DNA of 64,000 nt from Lentinula raphanica (lineage: Eukaryota; Basidiomycota; Agaricomycetes; Agaricales; Omphalotaceae): positions 2,062,044-2,126,043 of the forward strand of contig JANVFP010000002.1 in the NCBI GenBank assembly GCA_027919835.1. The letters are read 5' to 3'. Each line of letters begins with the position of its first letter. Position 1 is the stretch's first letter. Below are positions 26,204-38,136 of this stretch, in pieces. Position numbers and translations under genes: made by a program. The notes below the pieces were generated by a model that was not told the origin of the DNA, made no database searches, and saw only the letters and a list, made by a program, of their open reading frames with translations.

Positions 26204-29200
26204 ATGGACGACGACGTTCTAGACTGGGACGATGGGGAAGACCAGACTGCCGCTGCTACAGGTCCTCCTATTGACGACGCGGATGGTGTCTCTCTAGGGT
26301 CTGATTCTGGAGACGAGAATGATGTTGAAAAAGCAGAGGGTCTTCTTGAGGGAAACTCTGCTGCTGCCCGTGCTGTTTCTCCTTCACAGGCTACCAATGG
26401 AACCTCAAGAGCTGTCTCACCGAGACCTTCGGCATCTTTGCAACGCAAAGACTCATATAGCCCGGCGAGAACAACGAAGCCTGTTGACTCTCCGAAAGCC
26501 CAGAATCGCTCTCAGCGTCCAAAATCCAAGATTCTCACCTCCGCACAGGCGCTGCAGCATGGCTTGCCACCCAAACCTGTTATTTCCGCTGTCTCGTACA
26601 TACCGTCGTCTCAGTCGTCTTTAACTGAAGCAACTGCGATGGTGACACGGGAGATTGTTAAAGGTAAAGGCGGAGGTGGAAGCAACAGAACCAACTCTAC
26701 AAAATCAGCTAACAAGGATGACTCCGAGTCTCTTCCACCGCATTGGGAAATACGCCACCCTAGAAGTGGCGGAAAACAGGTTTATTATTACAACAATCGA
26801 ACTCACGTATCGACTTGGACCCACCCCGTGAGCATCTTTCCTCCGCACCCACTCATCCACATCATCCAAAGGGCGGCCTCTACCACGATGCAAGAGCATC
26901 AGTCTCGATCCCCTTCATACTTCCATTTGTCCTTGTCATTCCATTTTCACAGCGGGGTCTGACCATACGTCTTTTCTCAAACAGTCTCTTCTCAAATCTC
27001 CTCGTGGGCAATCTAGTGATTCTGCGCGTACAGCACAAGGCAGTCTTTCTCACCAGGACAGGTACTATCGTCCCGGAGACCGTCGTGACCCCTCTCCAAG
27101 TGATGCTAATGAGCGCAGTAGACGCTATCCTTCTCCAGGTCCTGCTCCGATTCGTCGTCGTAGCCCAAGCAGGGACCGTTCACCTTATGCCAATCATCGT
27201 CGTCGCTCGGTTTCGGCTGAACGTGGCAGAGAGTTCGAGCGTGGTCGACCTATTCAACCTGTAAATGCCAAGGAGTATCACTATGCTAATCGAGACAGAG
27301 ACACCATACCAACTTCTCGATCTGAACGTCGCTGGTCCCCCTCTTCCTCAAAGGATTTCGAAGACTCGAAGTCCCGACCTGCACAACGACAGCGAATACA
27401 AGATCATCCTGATGAAAGCCGACTGCGTGAAACCCGTTCTGAGCAAGAACTTTACAGAAATTCTGTCCCCAGTCGACGGGACTCTCGGGAAGCCCCGAAG
27501 CAAAGCGGGCGTGAAGCACCAATCCATGACACCATTCACAGTACGTTTATCAGCCTCGTCCTATCCTTACTGTTGTGCCGTGGCACAATCTGCGTTATGT
27601 GGTGCCAGAAAAGACAGAGCTCGTGTCTCATGTTCTGGACATATCATGATACGGATATCTTGCGTTCGGCTCCTCCTTTCCTCCTCCTTTCCTCCTCCTT
27701 TCTGCTCAAATCAAGGACGCTCATCATGGACTTCTTTTTTTCTCACCATTCCACTTGTCCTGCATGTAACGTTCTACCTATCCTTTGTACCCTTTCTTGT
27801 CTCTACAGGGCGCAGGTCAACATCACCTCCCATCACCGAGCAGCGTATTGTCGATGATGCACCCATATCAAATGCTTCTAGAAAACGGCGAACTCGCTTT
27901 GGGACCCCACCTGACGTCGCTATAAGCAGCGATCGTGACGATTGGGTTCCGGATGAATTCAAAGTGGAAACACCGGCAGATGACGCCCGTCCACAGGAAA
28001 TCACCACTGGTACAACCCAACCCACCGACCCAGTCCATGATACACAACCGCTTCCGCGTACGCATATATCTGCTGCTTTCTATGTGTCTCCGCTCAACCT
28101 TATGCGCTACAGGTCGCCAAAGAGCACCATTGCCCCCGCAGTCTGCCCGTTTTCGCGAAGTGTCAAGGAATCACCCTGCCTCGAGTGCAGGAGGCATACA
28201 TGAAGCAGTTCTTCAAGAGCAACCTCAAACCCAACCATCGCCTCCAGTTATACGCTCCCAACCTCTGACACTAGAACGTGATCGTCCGCCGCACCAAAGG
28301 TCTTCAAAATTCGGGCCACCTCTGACGAATGACTCGACACCTTCGTCTGCCTCTCGGGACCGGTCCCCTTCAGTGCGATATCCACAACCCGGACAAGGCG
28401 CCTCAGACCCCGCTGACGGGTCATCCTCTAGAGCACATATCAATGGTAACACTGCTCATGCTATCCAACCCATTCCAAACGGGTACACTGACAGGGATCA
28501 CGCAGAAGATACCATGAATGGGCAACTTCCAAAAGCTCCTAGAGCGATGGGAAGAGACGATACAGCACCAACTGCTCCCCGTTCAAGCACTGTTCGCGAA
28601 CGGTCCCCTCGTGGTCCTGATAGGGAGACCCGTGAACTGGGAGTTTCGCATCATCCTGAGCGTACGTGGAAGGATGAACTAATGGCTAGCCAGGTGAGGA
28701 TCTTCCAAACCCTATATTGCAAAGAAAGTCTTTCTATCTCGGTACTCATCCACTATAGCTCCAGGTACGGGGTCGGGGACCGCGAGGACGACCACCACCG
28801 CATCTTTCCGGAACCAATAATGTACCTATGGGCAGTCGCATCGGTGCTGATGGTATACCGAATGGGCCTGCTAGGGCATCAAACAATGCCCCTCGTGTAC
28901 CTTTGAGCAGTGCGAATTTGATTCCTGTGACGAATAATCGTTATGCAGATTCCAACAAAATGCCAGAGGTAGATTATATTTTCATCGATCATCGGAAGGT
29001 GACTGATGTCGCATTACAGGAAGTCAGGAGTCCTACTGTTCGAAGCGGAGGAACGACTATGCGTCCGACACCAGCGGTCAGCTTGTTTTTCCAGTGTCGA
29101 GATTGAAAACTCATTTGTGTTGTACAGACGTATGACCGTGATCTGCCTGTAAATCGTGGACGTCCTGATGCTTTCGAGGTTGTGAGTAGCTACCACCTAT

Positions 29201-30312
29201 TCGATTGACTCAGTCTCCTGAAACGGCTACAGGCAGGAGCTACTACAGTACCATCAAGACCTCGCTCAAATTCACCTCACACGCGTTACAAAGAAGCGTC
29301 CCCTCCACCATCCTCTCGTGAAGTTACAACATCACCTTCATGGGAACGAGACTCCGAGCGTGGAGGACGTTCGGCCAGTGGTAAATCGCTTGAGTCGGCC
29401 GAACGATTCGCAGACTATGTCTCTCGAGGCGGTCCTGATGATCACGAGCTTGATCGTCGTGGGCAACGCCAAACTGGCCCTACTGCCAACGGATTCACAC
29501 CTTCACCCATGTTGAGCTCTTCAATACCACCCCTACCCCGTAATCTACCGGCCAAACCTGTGCAACAACCACCTCCAGAGTTGAATCGATCACGCGGATT
29601 ACGAGTGTCTCCGCAACGCCACTGGCGACCACCATCTCCTGAAGCCCGACCTCCACCACGCCGTGATCCTACTCCACCGCGGGATCGCCCACTACCAAAA
29701 AGATTATCCTCACCGGTCGAGCCTCGTGCGCAGAGACGCGAACCCACACCTCCACGCTGGTCTCAACCTAGACGATCAATCACCCCTCCTGGACCTCACG
29801 ATCAACAACGGGCACCCTCTCCTCCGCCAAACCGGACTTCACGCAGACGAACGATCTCTCCAGAGGAACGTGCGCCCCGTAGACACGCAGATGTCTATAT
29901 TCCGTCTCCCCCAACCAGGAATGAGGATCGTCGTCCGTTAGATTATCCTCAGAAGCCCGTCAACCATCCTCATCGAGCTCCCGCTGATATGGATGTTGAT
30001 GAACCCCCGCCTCACCACCACAACGATAACGGCCATCGTGATCAGAAGGCGAACAATCTTCCTGAACGGCCTCCTGTTAATAGACGAGGTGGTTCTTTAC
30101 TCGACCGACTTTCGATGTCAGCCAGTGAACAAGTGCCCCCGCTGCGTGACCGAGTGCAGATTCCGGCGAAGAGAGATCGAGAGGACCTCATGCGGGATGG
30201 TGGCGCGTACAGTGTGGATGTTGACATGGACGACGAGGTAGTTGGAAAGAGGCGGAAGCGGGGTGGCAAACAACGGAGAGGTCGAGGTCGAGGATCTGGT
30301 GCTTATGCATGA
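26204..30312 (+). CDS. WW-domain, RS/proline-rich nuclear protein
   Basis: Large spliced gene. The acidic N-terminus MDDDVLDWDDGEDQT is followed by Ser/Pro-rich linker and one WW domain (LPPHWEIRHPRSGGKQVYYY then NNRTHVSTWTHP), which binds proline motifs. Later exons are arginine/serine and RD/RE-rich (RRRSPSRDRSPY, RERSPRGPDRETRE) and proline-rich (RPPPRRDPTPPRDRPLPKRL). The C-terminal exon has GGSLLDRLS, an acidic patch and the basic KRRKRGGKQRRGRGRGSGAY end. The composition points to an RNA-processing or transcription-coupled role, which is inference. Introns are many; one at about 27541-27808 is pyrimidine-rich with CCTCCTTT repeats. Start 26204 is chosen over an in-frame codon at 25988 that overlaps UNC-50. 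No orthologue is named. Confidence 0.8.
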
Positions 30313-30708
30313 TTTTACTTATGCCTCATGATGATCACTTGGCTATTCGGTTTGGAGCTTCTCCAGTGTGGACGCTATTGTACATAACATCTCTATCGTC
30401 CGAATTTTGTGTATATATTGGCCGGCCTGAGCTTTATAGGTGCTGGAGTTGTCTAGTGCCAGAAATTTATGCAGGTTACACGGAATGGACATGGGAAATG
30501 GGCAAGATAACGCATGAAAATTGAAATAAGGTATAACTTAGAAGCTGGGACGGTACTCGTTTACAGAGTGTAGTACAACAATGGATAAAATACTCTCATA
30601 AACTCAGAACCCAGTATCAATGCCCACTTCTTCTTACTGTACAAAAAAGTAGTACAGTGTTCGCCCCCCCTCTATTCTGATCCAATACCAAGTACTCTTG
30701 GACTTGAT
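30313..30708. other. Convergent 3' spacer
   Basis: About 0.4 kb between two convergent genes. It holds AT-rich 3' sequence and a C run near 30664. Nothing else was recognised. Confidence 0.4.
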
Positions 30709-31304
30709 TCATGTTGCACGTCTTTGCATTGCAGCCAGCTGTGCAGTCAACGGTGCTGTAGCCTGCCACCAAAAGATCATACCTGCTCGTTGTCAGCTCC
30801 AGATCCTCTGTATATATCCATCCGATTAGAAAAACTCACCCAACCCAATCACACCATGAACCGTCCCCCATACAATCTCCGGCGTCACCTTATTTGCTTC
30901 CGCCAGCATACCAAACGAATGCGGAATGAACCTCGGCGCCTGAAAGAGCACCGTGCTCACAGCACTGTGATAGACACAGAGTCCGATAGCCAGTGCACGT
31001 TTGGCTGGGAGGAAATCGGGAAGAGGGTAGGCAAGGAGTGAGGTGATTGAGATTCCTAAAGAGAGGGAAGCGTAGAGCTTGAGCAGCACGAGGGAGGTGT
31101 TGTTTAGTTGGATGAATGGGAGTGACATCGGGGAGAATAAGCCTTGGATGGCGACAGGTGCTTCGAGTGCGATGTGGAGCAGGAAGACAATCGCGCTATA
31201 GGGTATCATGTATGTATTTGGTTCAGACTGTGTTTGAGCATATAATCGAGAATGAGTACTCACAGAGGGCTGCGTAGAGCAGCGGCCTGAGGGGGAACAG
31301 ACAT
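30709..31304 (-). CDS. Small four-helix membrane protein, hypothetical
   Basis: Function unknown. Three exons splice to MSVPPQAAALRSPLAIVFLL, HIALEAPVAIQGLFSP, then FIQLNNTSLVLLKLYASLSL, GISITSLLAYPLPDF, FLPAKRALAIGLCVYHSAVS, IPHSFGMLAEANKVTPEIVW, GTVHGVIGLGMIFWWQATAP and a short tail ending QRRAT. About 140 residues with four hydrophobic segments. The splice sites are canonical and keep frame, which is the main evidence that it is real. Confidence 0.7.
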
Positions 31305-31424
31305 CTTCAAATGATTGTTGAAAAATCCTAAGATAAGAAGAGTTCCGTTGAACGTTCACACAGCACACAGAACTTTTCAACAAGGATGCTGAGTCAGCAT
31401 AAGCGCCCTTGCCGCTTCTGCATG

Positions 31425-31490
31425 GAACGAAATCCTTACTGGCAGGGAAACCTGGGCTGACAGGTTTCCCTGCCAGTAAGGATTTCATTC
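31425..31490. repeat. Near-perfect 30-bp inverted repeat with 6-bp loop
   Basis: Arms 31425-31454 and 31461-31490 around TTACTGGCAGGGAAACCTG pair with one mismatch; the loop is GGCTGA. It lies about 120 bp upstream of the small membrane protein's start and downstream of the BTB gene's stop. It could be a tiny foldback element, a cruciform or an RNA hairpin. No neighbouring target duplication is evident. Confidence 0.85.
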
Positions 31491-31792
31491 AGGCCTATGT
31501 GGCAAAGACAAGGTTGGAATAAGCTAAAGTTGCCAATATTTCATTTCCATTGTAGAAAATTGAAGAAAATTAAATCCATTGAGTATCATGACAGCAATTT
31601 ACAACAGGGCGTACATATGGGGGAATAGATACAGTGCACAGAGATACAGGATGGAAGAGACATGATAGCAGTCATATCTAAGGCTTGCTCTTGTCCAGCA
31701 CTGAGCCCGATTATGATATGGTGTATATAGGTATACAGAAAGGTCAGATGGTGGCCTAGATGGGGCAAGGGGCAACAGATTAGCTCATTACT

Positions 31793-32873
31793 TCAACTGG
31801 AAGACAAGTTATAACCCACTTTGACGCCTTCCCATTCACTAACGATTCTGGCAACTTGTTCTCTAATGGAGCGCTTGCACAGCTCACATGAGACATGTCC
31901 AGCCAGCTGACCGAGAAGACGTTCTAAAGCGGTGGAAGGCAAATCTAATGAAAGAAAGAAGAGAAGCACGACGTTAACATGAACAGTGAAGCATAGAACA
32001 TCATGCGAAATCACACACCAGCCCGGATGTCCCAAGCAAAAGACGCGGCAGTCAGAGTCCAAACCCTCGTCAGTGCCTTATGGTCCAGAACACCACAATC
32101 AGGTGTAGAAGGATGGGGGTACGGTGGCTGAAGCAAAATCTATAATGATAGTAATAATATAATGTATTCAGTTCGGATGGGAGGAAGGTGTACGGGTGCA
32201 TTCACCCGCTTCAGAGCTTCTTCTCGTTGAGTCTGCATCAACATAAGTCGGCGAAGGTAATGAGGACCCATCGCTTCGGCTTGTTCGTCCGTAAGATCGG
32301 TAAGTTGGAACCCTGTGAGATACGTGGACGCCGCAACCGCGAGATCTTCCATGCTGTATCGTGCGGCTAGGACGTACAGAGCAAGCGCATGAGCACTCGC
32401 ATGGGCTTGCAACGCTCGCGAGATGGGTTGCATAAACGCATGCGTTTGCTCATCAGGTTTTTGAGTTTTCTGCTGACACTGGATATTGACACCGTATACA
32501 GACAGACGATTGATGGCCGCGACGAGTGTGTCAAACGAAAACGGAGGAGCAAATTCCACGGCAGCACTGGATTTGCAATAGATGATGTCGAGGATGATGG
32601 TGAGCATTTGCGCATCTTCTGTTAAATTGACGATTGCGCCATTTCTGACGTTTGCGTATCCTTGAAAATCGTTGGTCGATATGGAGTTGAGCAGAGGTGT
32701 GTGAACGTAGAACAGCATCGAATCGCAGGACTTGAGGACCAAATCCGGAGGGTGTCCGTCTATACTGGTTGTTTGAACATACTTGGGCGAGGTATTAATC
32801 TGCGGGATATGATTCATTCGACGATCTTGACAAGCAGATGACTACGCACAATTACAACGTTCACAGCAGACAT
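31793..32873 (-). CDS. BTB/POZ domain protein
   Basis: Agaric-type BTB protein. The first exon MSAVNV splices to INTSPKYVQTTSIDGHPPDL, then VLKSCDSMLFYVHTPLLNSI, the BTB start (D-L-V-L-K-S and Y-V-H-T-P-L-L where many members have an F-x-V-H-K motif). The central part continues LTEDAQMLTIILDIIYCKSS, AINRLSVYGVNIQ, AHALALYVLAARYSMEDLAV and YLRRLMLMQTQREEALKRVN. A final exon gives ALERLLGQLAGHVSCELCKR and VSEWEGVKVGYNLSSS with stop at 31793. BTB domains mediate dimerisation and Cul3 recruitment, but many agaric members lack a known partner. This family is greatly expanded in agaricomycetes. Exon borders near 31960-32140 are approximate. Confidence 0.78.
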
Positions 32874-33815
32874 TGTTGAGCGGTCGTTGAACTAGTGCCT
32901 CTGATGATGATTAAAGATGGTCTGAGTTCGTTGGTGAGGATGGAATGGAGAAACTCAAAGAGAGAATTTTGGCGCACGAAAGAAGCGGTCTCGAAAAAAG
33001 GCTGAACATCAACACCCGCGTCAAGCCCGTGTACTTGGTTTGCCCAAGGTGTTGAGTTGGTGTTGAGAGAAAGAAAAGACGGTTTGTAGCCTACTCTTAA
33101 GTACTCGATTCTGGTTTAAACATGAGAAAATTTTCTGTCAGATCCGATGACATTGGAAATAATCTAGGCCCAGTCTAGGTCGAGTCTGGGCCTTTTGTAC
33201 AGCAGTGCTTTGCTGTAAACTATTGAGTTCGAGTGAGTTGGAGTTCATCGATGAACTTTCGGCGTCGCTGAAAAGTGTTGTAATTTCTTGTAGAGTCGGG
33301 GAGATTACGAGGATGTTGGTCAAAGGTAGATGTGCGCTTTCCGGAAGTGGCATATTACTGGTTATGTAAGCTGTTCACACGCTCCACCACTCACCAGTCT
33401 CACCTCCACCCACTCAGACTGACCATAACTTACTTATGTTTGTCATGTATACTACCATCTGTCATCCTCGGATGTATCTTCACAGTTCAAGCTCTCAGTT
33501 TGCAACCTGGGGTGTTTTGCGCTGCGATTACTCCTTCAATTGAATTTTGATACGATCAGAGAGAAGCTCTCAACTGAATACTGGTATATACTTATCCCTC
33601 AAACGATGTCGATGACTGTCGATGATGAGTAGGTGCTTCACAAAGCCCATCTGCATTTGCACGAATATCTGCATATGCATTTTTACTATAAATCTACTAA
33701 ACGATCCTGTACTCTGCTAACCGTTTCAAGAGACGCCTGCCGACAAAATTTTAGGGTTATAAATTTTTAGGTTCTCCTCATTGTTGCAGTGCATGCGCTT
33801 TCACTCTCAACCACC
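32874..33815. other. Divergent intergenic region
   Basis: About 0.9 kb between the BTB gene and the helicase gene, containing both promoters. A GGCCCAGTCTAGGTCGAGTC stretch near 33167 holds CAGTCTAGG/GAGTCTGGG near-repeats. No gene was recognised. Confidence 0.4.
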
Positions 33816-36800
33816 ATGCGGCCAGACACTCTCAATCCAAAATACTGCTACGACTTTCTCTCAACACAAGGGTGTCTTCGAGGATCAGCTTGCAAACTAC
33901 GCCATGATATCCTCAAATGTTCTTGCGGAATAGTACTTCGACGGCGTGATCATCACAGTCATGTCAGAGGTAAAAGACATACACACCTCCATCGTCAAGC
34001 CCGTAAAAGTCGCTCGGTCCTGCCCGTCGTCGAAGACACAGAACCATCTCCGCTGAACAGTAACCGTCAGTCGGAGTCCTCTGAACCCGAGGCTCTCGCA
34101 GTCGTACGTTGTTCTCGATGCCAAAAACGCGTGTTGCATTCGCAAATGGCTGAACATCTCAAAACCCATGATGTTCAAGAACGACTAGAGTCTGTTTACG
34201 CGATTGCTGAAAACAATAAACACGGTATTACGATTGATGGACTGGACGGCGTCGATTTTGGAATTGTAGGAGAGGAACAAAAGCCTGTCGTTCAGCTCAA
34301 GATTCTCAGAGAGAGCGAACCCGGGCCTCAGGCTCAGACTCCTCATGTCATTCGGCTTTCAAAGTGCCGTCTGCAATCGTCTAGCAGAAATGATCAGTAC
34401 GGTGATAAGTAGGTCTGCTTTTTCTTTTCAATCGAGACTGTAGGATAACACCAGTACTCAATTATAAATCCCACAAGATTCTCAGCCGAGTTGGTCGGTT
34501 CCCGGTTTATATCTCCTGGCCGTCCAAGGTTCCTCAACGTCACTTTCCAACCATCCTATGCTGGTCGTTACGAAGACAGACTCGACCTTGTCTTCCGAAA
34601 CCAAACCACCAGAAGTCGGTTCGTCATCCAACGCCGTCTTGTCGCTATCGTCGGGGACAAGGATGATCATGAGCAGATTCAACCTTCGGCTCCTTACACG
34701 CGCCGGAACAAACGTGTGCTCCTGAGCCTGGACGGTCCCATTCGTCGTGGACAGCGGCCTCCGACGTGGACAAAGACAAAATGGGTTACGGTCCTTCCGA
34801 AATTCGATGTGCCCCGTCAGATTACGGATGTGCTGTATAAACAGGGTGCGAGCAAGAGGAAGGACATACTGGCGCTTGTCAAAGAGATGTTGCCTTTCCA
34901 GTTCAACCTAACGACATATGGGTCTTATTTCCAGTTGCTTCTTTTCCTTGAAGAAGAACAAGAAAAGTGAGTTTACTCATTCGGTCGATGTAGCGCATCT
35001 GTCTAAGCCTTTTCTCAAGACAGAATCTCGATGCCTATGCTATGGAAGGTGCTACTCTCAAACCGAATTATCCACGCTATGAGTATGTCTCTACCCTTTC
35101 CTCTTCTCGCATCGAGTACCTGACCTGACGCTCCACTCCAGACTCGAGGTTAAAGGACTCGCCGAAGGCAGACCTTCTGTCCTCGTAGGAGACTTCATTC
35201 TCGTTCGCCCGACCCATTCCACCGATCGCACTTGGTTCCAAGGACGCGTTCACCAAGTCTACGAAACCCACGTCAGCCTTCGGTTCGATGATACTTTTAG
35301 CACCTTCCGTGGCACCTCCTTTGACGTCCGGTTCGTCTTCAACCGGCTTCCTCTACGGCGGATGCACATGGCTGTCATGAACAATAACAATCCTCCTCGA
35401 TTGTTGTTCCCTGGACCGGAACACACTAGGAACTTGCGCAAGGTATCTGATGAGTTGATTAATCAGATTACGCCGTTCAACCGAGCGGTTGGGTCAGACC
35501 CAGAACAACTGGAAGCAGTCGCTGCTATCGTCAATATGCCACCGGGAAGTCCGCCGTTTGTCGTTTTTGGCCCGTGCGTTTTTGCTTTTGGCAGAGCCTA
35601 CATATCCTGATCAATCTCACTTTTACTTACCAGACCAGGAACGGGAAAGACCGTCACCTTGGTTGAAGCCATGCACCAGCTGCTTGATAAAGACCCCTCA
35701 ACCCGGCTTCTTGTCTGTGCCCCAAACAACTCCGCCGCAGACATCATCGCGACACAGCTCATGTCCCTCGGTCCTTCGGTCCTCCTCAGACTCAACTCCC
35801 TTTCCAGGAAGCTCTCAGACATGACCTCGAAAGAACTACGAAAATTCTCTCTCATCAACGACAACGAAGTCTTCGCTATGCCCACCCTCGAGGCCCTTTC
35901 CAAGTTCCGCGTCGTGGTCTCGACGTGTATTACCGCGGGGGTCCCTGCGAGTCTGGGGATAAAACGAGGGTTCTATAGTCATATTTTCGTGGACGAGGCC
36001 GGGCAGGCTACGGAGCCTACGGTGATGGTTCCGTTGAAGGAGTTGGTTGGGCCAGAGACGAATGTGGTGCTTGCGGGGGATAATAAGCAACTGGGACCGA
36101 TTGTGCATTCGGGGCTTGCATCGCATTTCGGTCTCAGGACGAGCTATCTGGCGAGGATTATGGATAGAGAGATTTATGATCTTGATGGGAGATCGAATTT
36201 CGGAGGTCGAGGTATAACGTACGAGCACCTTTTTTGTCTCTCTCTACTATTTCGTGAGCTGAACCAACTTTTTCCCTTGGTTGCTAGGATCACCAAGCTT
36301 GTCAAGAACTTCCGATCTCATCCTGCTATCCTGGCGTTCTCGAACGAACACTTTTACAATCATGAATTGCAATATTGTGGTAATCCGGTCCTCACTCGAA
36401 GTCTTGAGAATTCGGAGGAACTCCCGAAAAAGAAATTCCCGTTGATCTTCCATGGGATCGTTGGGAAGGATCAACGAGAGGAATCGTCCCCGTCATTCTT
36501 CAACATCGAGGAAGCTTCGATGGTCAAGAAATACTGTCTAAGCTTGATATCTGATAGGAAAAATGGAATCCGTACGTATATTCCTTGTTATCCTCGTTTG
36601 TATTCCAAAGATGATCATTCAATCGCAATTTGAACAGGTGCCGAGCACATAGCTGTCATAACGCCGTACCACGCGCAGAGAATCAAAATCTTGAACTTGC
36701 TCCATCGTCAGCACACGACTCGAGAGATCAAAGTAGGCAGTGTAGAAGAATTCCAAGGGCAGGTGCGTGTTCGGACCTAAAGTGTGCTTTTCACGTACAT

Positions 36801-37340
36801 ATTTGTTTAAATCAAGGAAAAACGGATTGTAATCATCTCGACTGTCAGGAGCAGTACCGACTTTATTGGTGCTGATATTCACCGAATGTTAGGCTTCGTT
36901 GCAAGCCCGCATCGTTTCAACGGTATGTATCTTTATCTGCCTTCTCAAATATGTGACAATGTCTAATCCTTTTTGGACTTATAGTTGCCATCACTCGAGC
37001 TCAAGCTCTACTAATCGTCATCGGAAACCCCATGACCCTCTCCCTGGACCCACTCTGGCGTTCGTTCCTCAGTTATATACATAGCCATGGAGGATGGCGA
37101 GGAAAGACCATTTTGTTCGACAACTCGGAGGATGGGAACGGTGAAGAATATGTACAAGGGATACGCCAAAGGGCAACAGGCGAAGCTGAGGAGGCTATTG
37201 CCAAATTGAAGGCGCTGATAGTCAGGAAGAACGAAGAGATTGAGGACGGGTTTCAGTTTGAGCTGGATGAGGATGATAGTGACGAGGATGAACCTGGTTT
37301 TGGAATTGGGGAAGGGTTTGTGATAAGAGAAGAAGATTGA
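33816..37340 (+). CDS. SF1 RNA helicase, MOV10/SDE3-like, with CCCH and C2H2 fingers
   Basis: Upf1-class RNA helicase of the MOV10/SDE3 kind. The N-terminus has a CCCH finger (C-x8-C-x5-C-x3-H in YCYDFLSTQGC, CKLRH), then a C2H2 finger (CSRCQKR ... HLKTH). The helicase core reads GPPGTGKT (Walker A, split by an intron), VDEAGQATEP (motif II), GDNKQLGPIV (III), NFRSHPAIL (IV), GSVEEFQGQEKRIVIISTV (V) and NVAITRAQALLIVIGNP (VI). The acidic C-terminus ends EGFVIREED. About ten introns, no lesion. Relatives act in small-RNA silencing and retroelement restriction in plants, animals and Neurospora; a silencing role here is inference. The ATG at 33816 has a good CACC context. Confidence 0.9.
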
Positions 37341-37574
37341 GCATGGTGCGACTGACACGAGGGCGATGAATCTATATCGTTTTGGGGTGGTAGGAGGGAT
37401 ATACTGTTAGAATCTATATAACTACTATGCTACATCATCTAGGGCTGCTCAGCGCTCAAATCTTATTGACTATGACGTGGCGTCTTTGTTCGATGAACTA
37501 GTTACGAGTCCGAATGAAATGAGGAATTGTCTCTATGGCGGGGTTCATGTATCATAAAAGGCGATTTTTTTGGT
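37341..37574. other. Helicase 3' flank up to transposon insertion
   Basis: Short 3' flank of the helicase gene, directly abutting the KDZ target duplication. Nothing coding. Confidence 0.45.
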
Positions 37575-37582
37575 TCATGGGC
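37575..37582. repeat. KDZ target-site duplication, left copy
   Basis: TCATGGGC, repeated exactly at 52954-52961 on the other side of the transposon. Confidence 0.85.
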
Positions 37583-37628
37583 CACCTCAACCTCACATCA
37601 ATTGACTTATATAAGGGCCTGTTCAGTA

Positions 37629-37978
37629 AGGACCCCTGATAATACGGTAGGATGACTTATGTCAGTTCGCACAATTTTGACCCCCAAAATGGGTACTCAC
37701 CCAGATTTTCGTTCGCACAATAATGGCCGCCGCAGGCGGAGCTTCAGCCCAGTTCGCACAATATGTGGGCGGATTTGGGCAACTTTTGGGACAAATTTGC
37801 AGGTAGTGGAGGCCGGCATGGAGCGGCACTCGACATACAGCACCTCGGGCCGAAAATTTTGAACCCACCCTCGGGTTCGCACAATTTTTGGTGGAAAATT
37901 TTCAAAAATGGTTCGCACAAAAATGGCCAAATCATACCAATTTAGGATAAGGGTTCTTGGCCTATTATCAGGGGTCCT
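37629..37978. mobile_element. hAT-type MITE inside the Harbinger left end
   Basis: 350 bp with termini AGGACCCCTGATAATA and complement TATTATCAGGGGTCCT. The 8-bp duplications GTTCAGTA at 37621-37628 and 37979-37986 restore an uninterrupted Harbinger terminus when collapsed. 8-bp duplications are typical of hAT. Internally, GTTCGCACAA occurs five times in the same orientation (37665, 37711, 37752, 37875, 37911), which resembles transposase-binding subterminal repeats. Non-coding. Confidence 0.88.
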
Positions 37979-38136
37979 GTTCAGTATCGAAATGACGGCT
38001 GTCAGTTCGAAATGAGATTTCCTATTAGAGCAATGTCAATTTGTTCCATTATCAAGTGTGATTCTGTGTGACAATTCGGTCAATTGTGCCGGTCCGTAGT
38101 CAGTTGGTGGCACCGCGCTGGTATCGATCGAGCACG

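Noticed and set aside
27670..27710. CCTCCTTT repeats as a possible functional repeat
   Set aside because: Lies in an intron of the WW/RS gene and fits a polypyrimidine tract.
33789..33815. Upstream GTG-initiated extension of the helicase
   Set aside because: GTG is not a normal start in fungi; the ATG nine codons later has better context.
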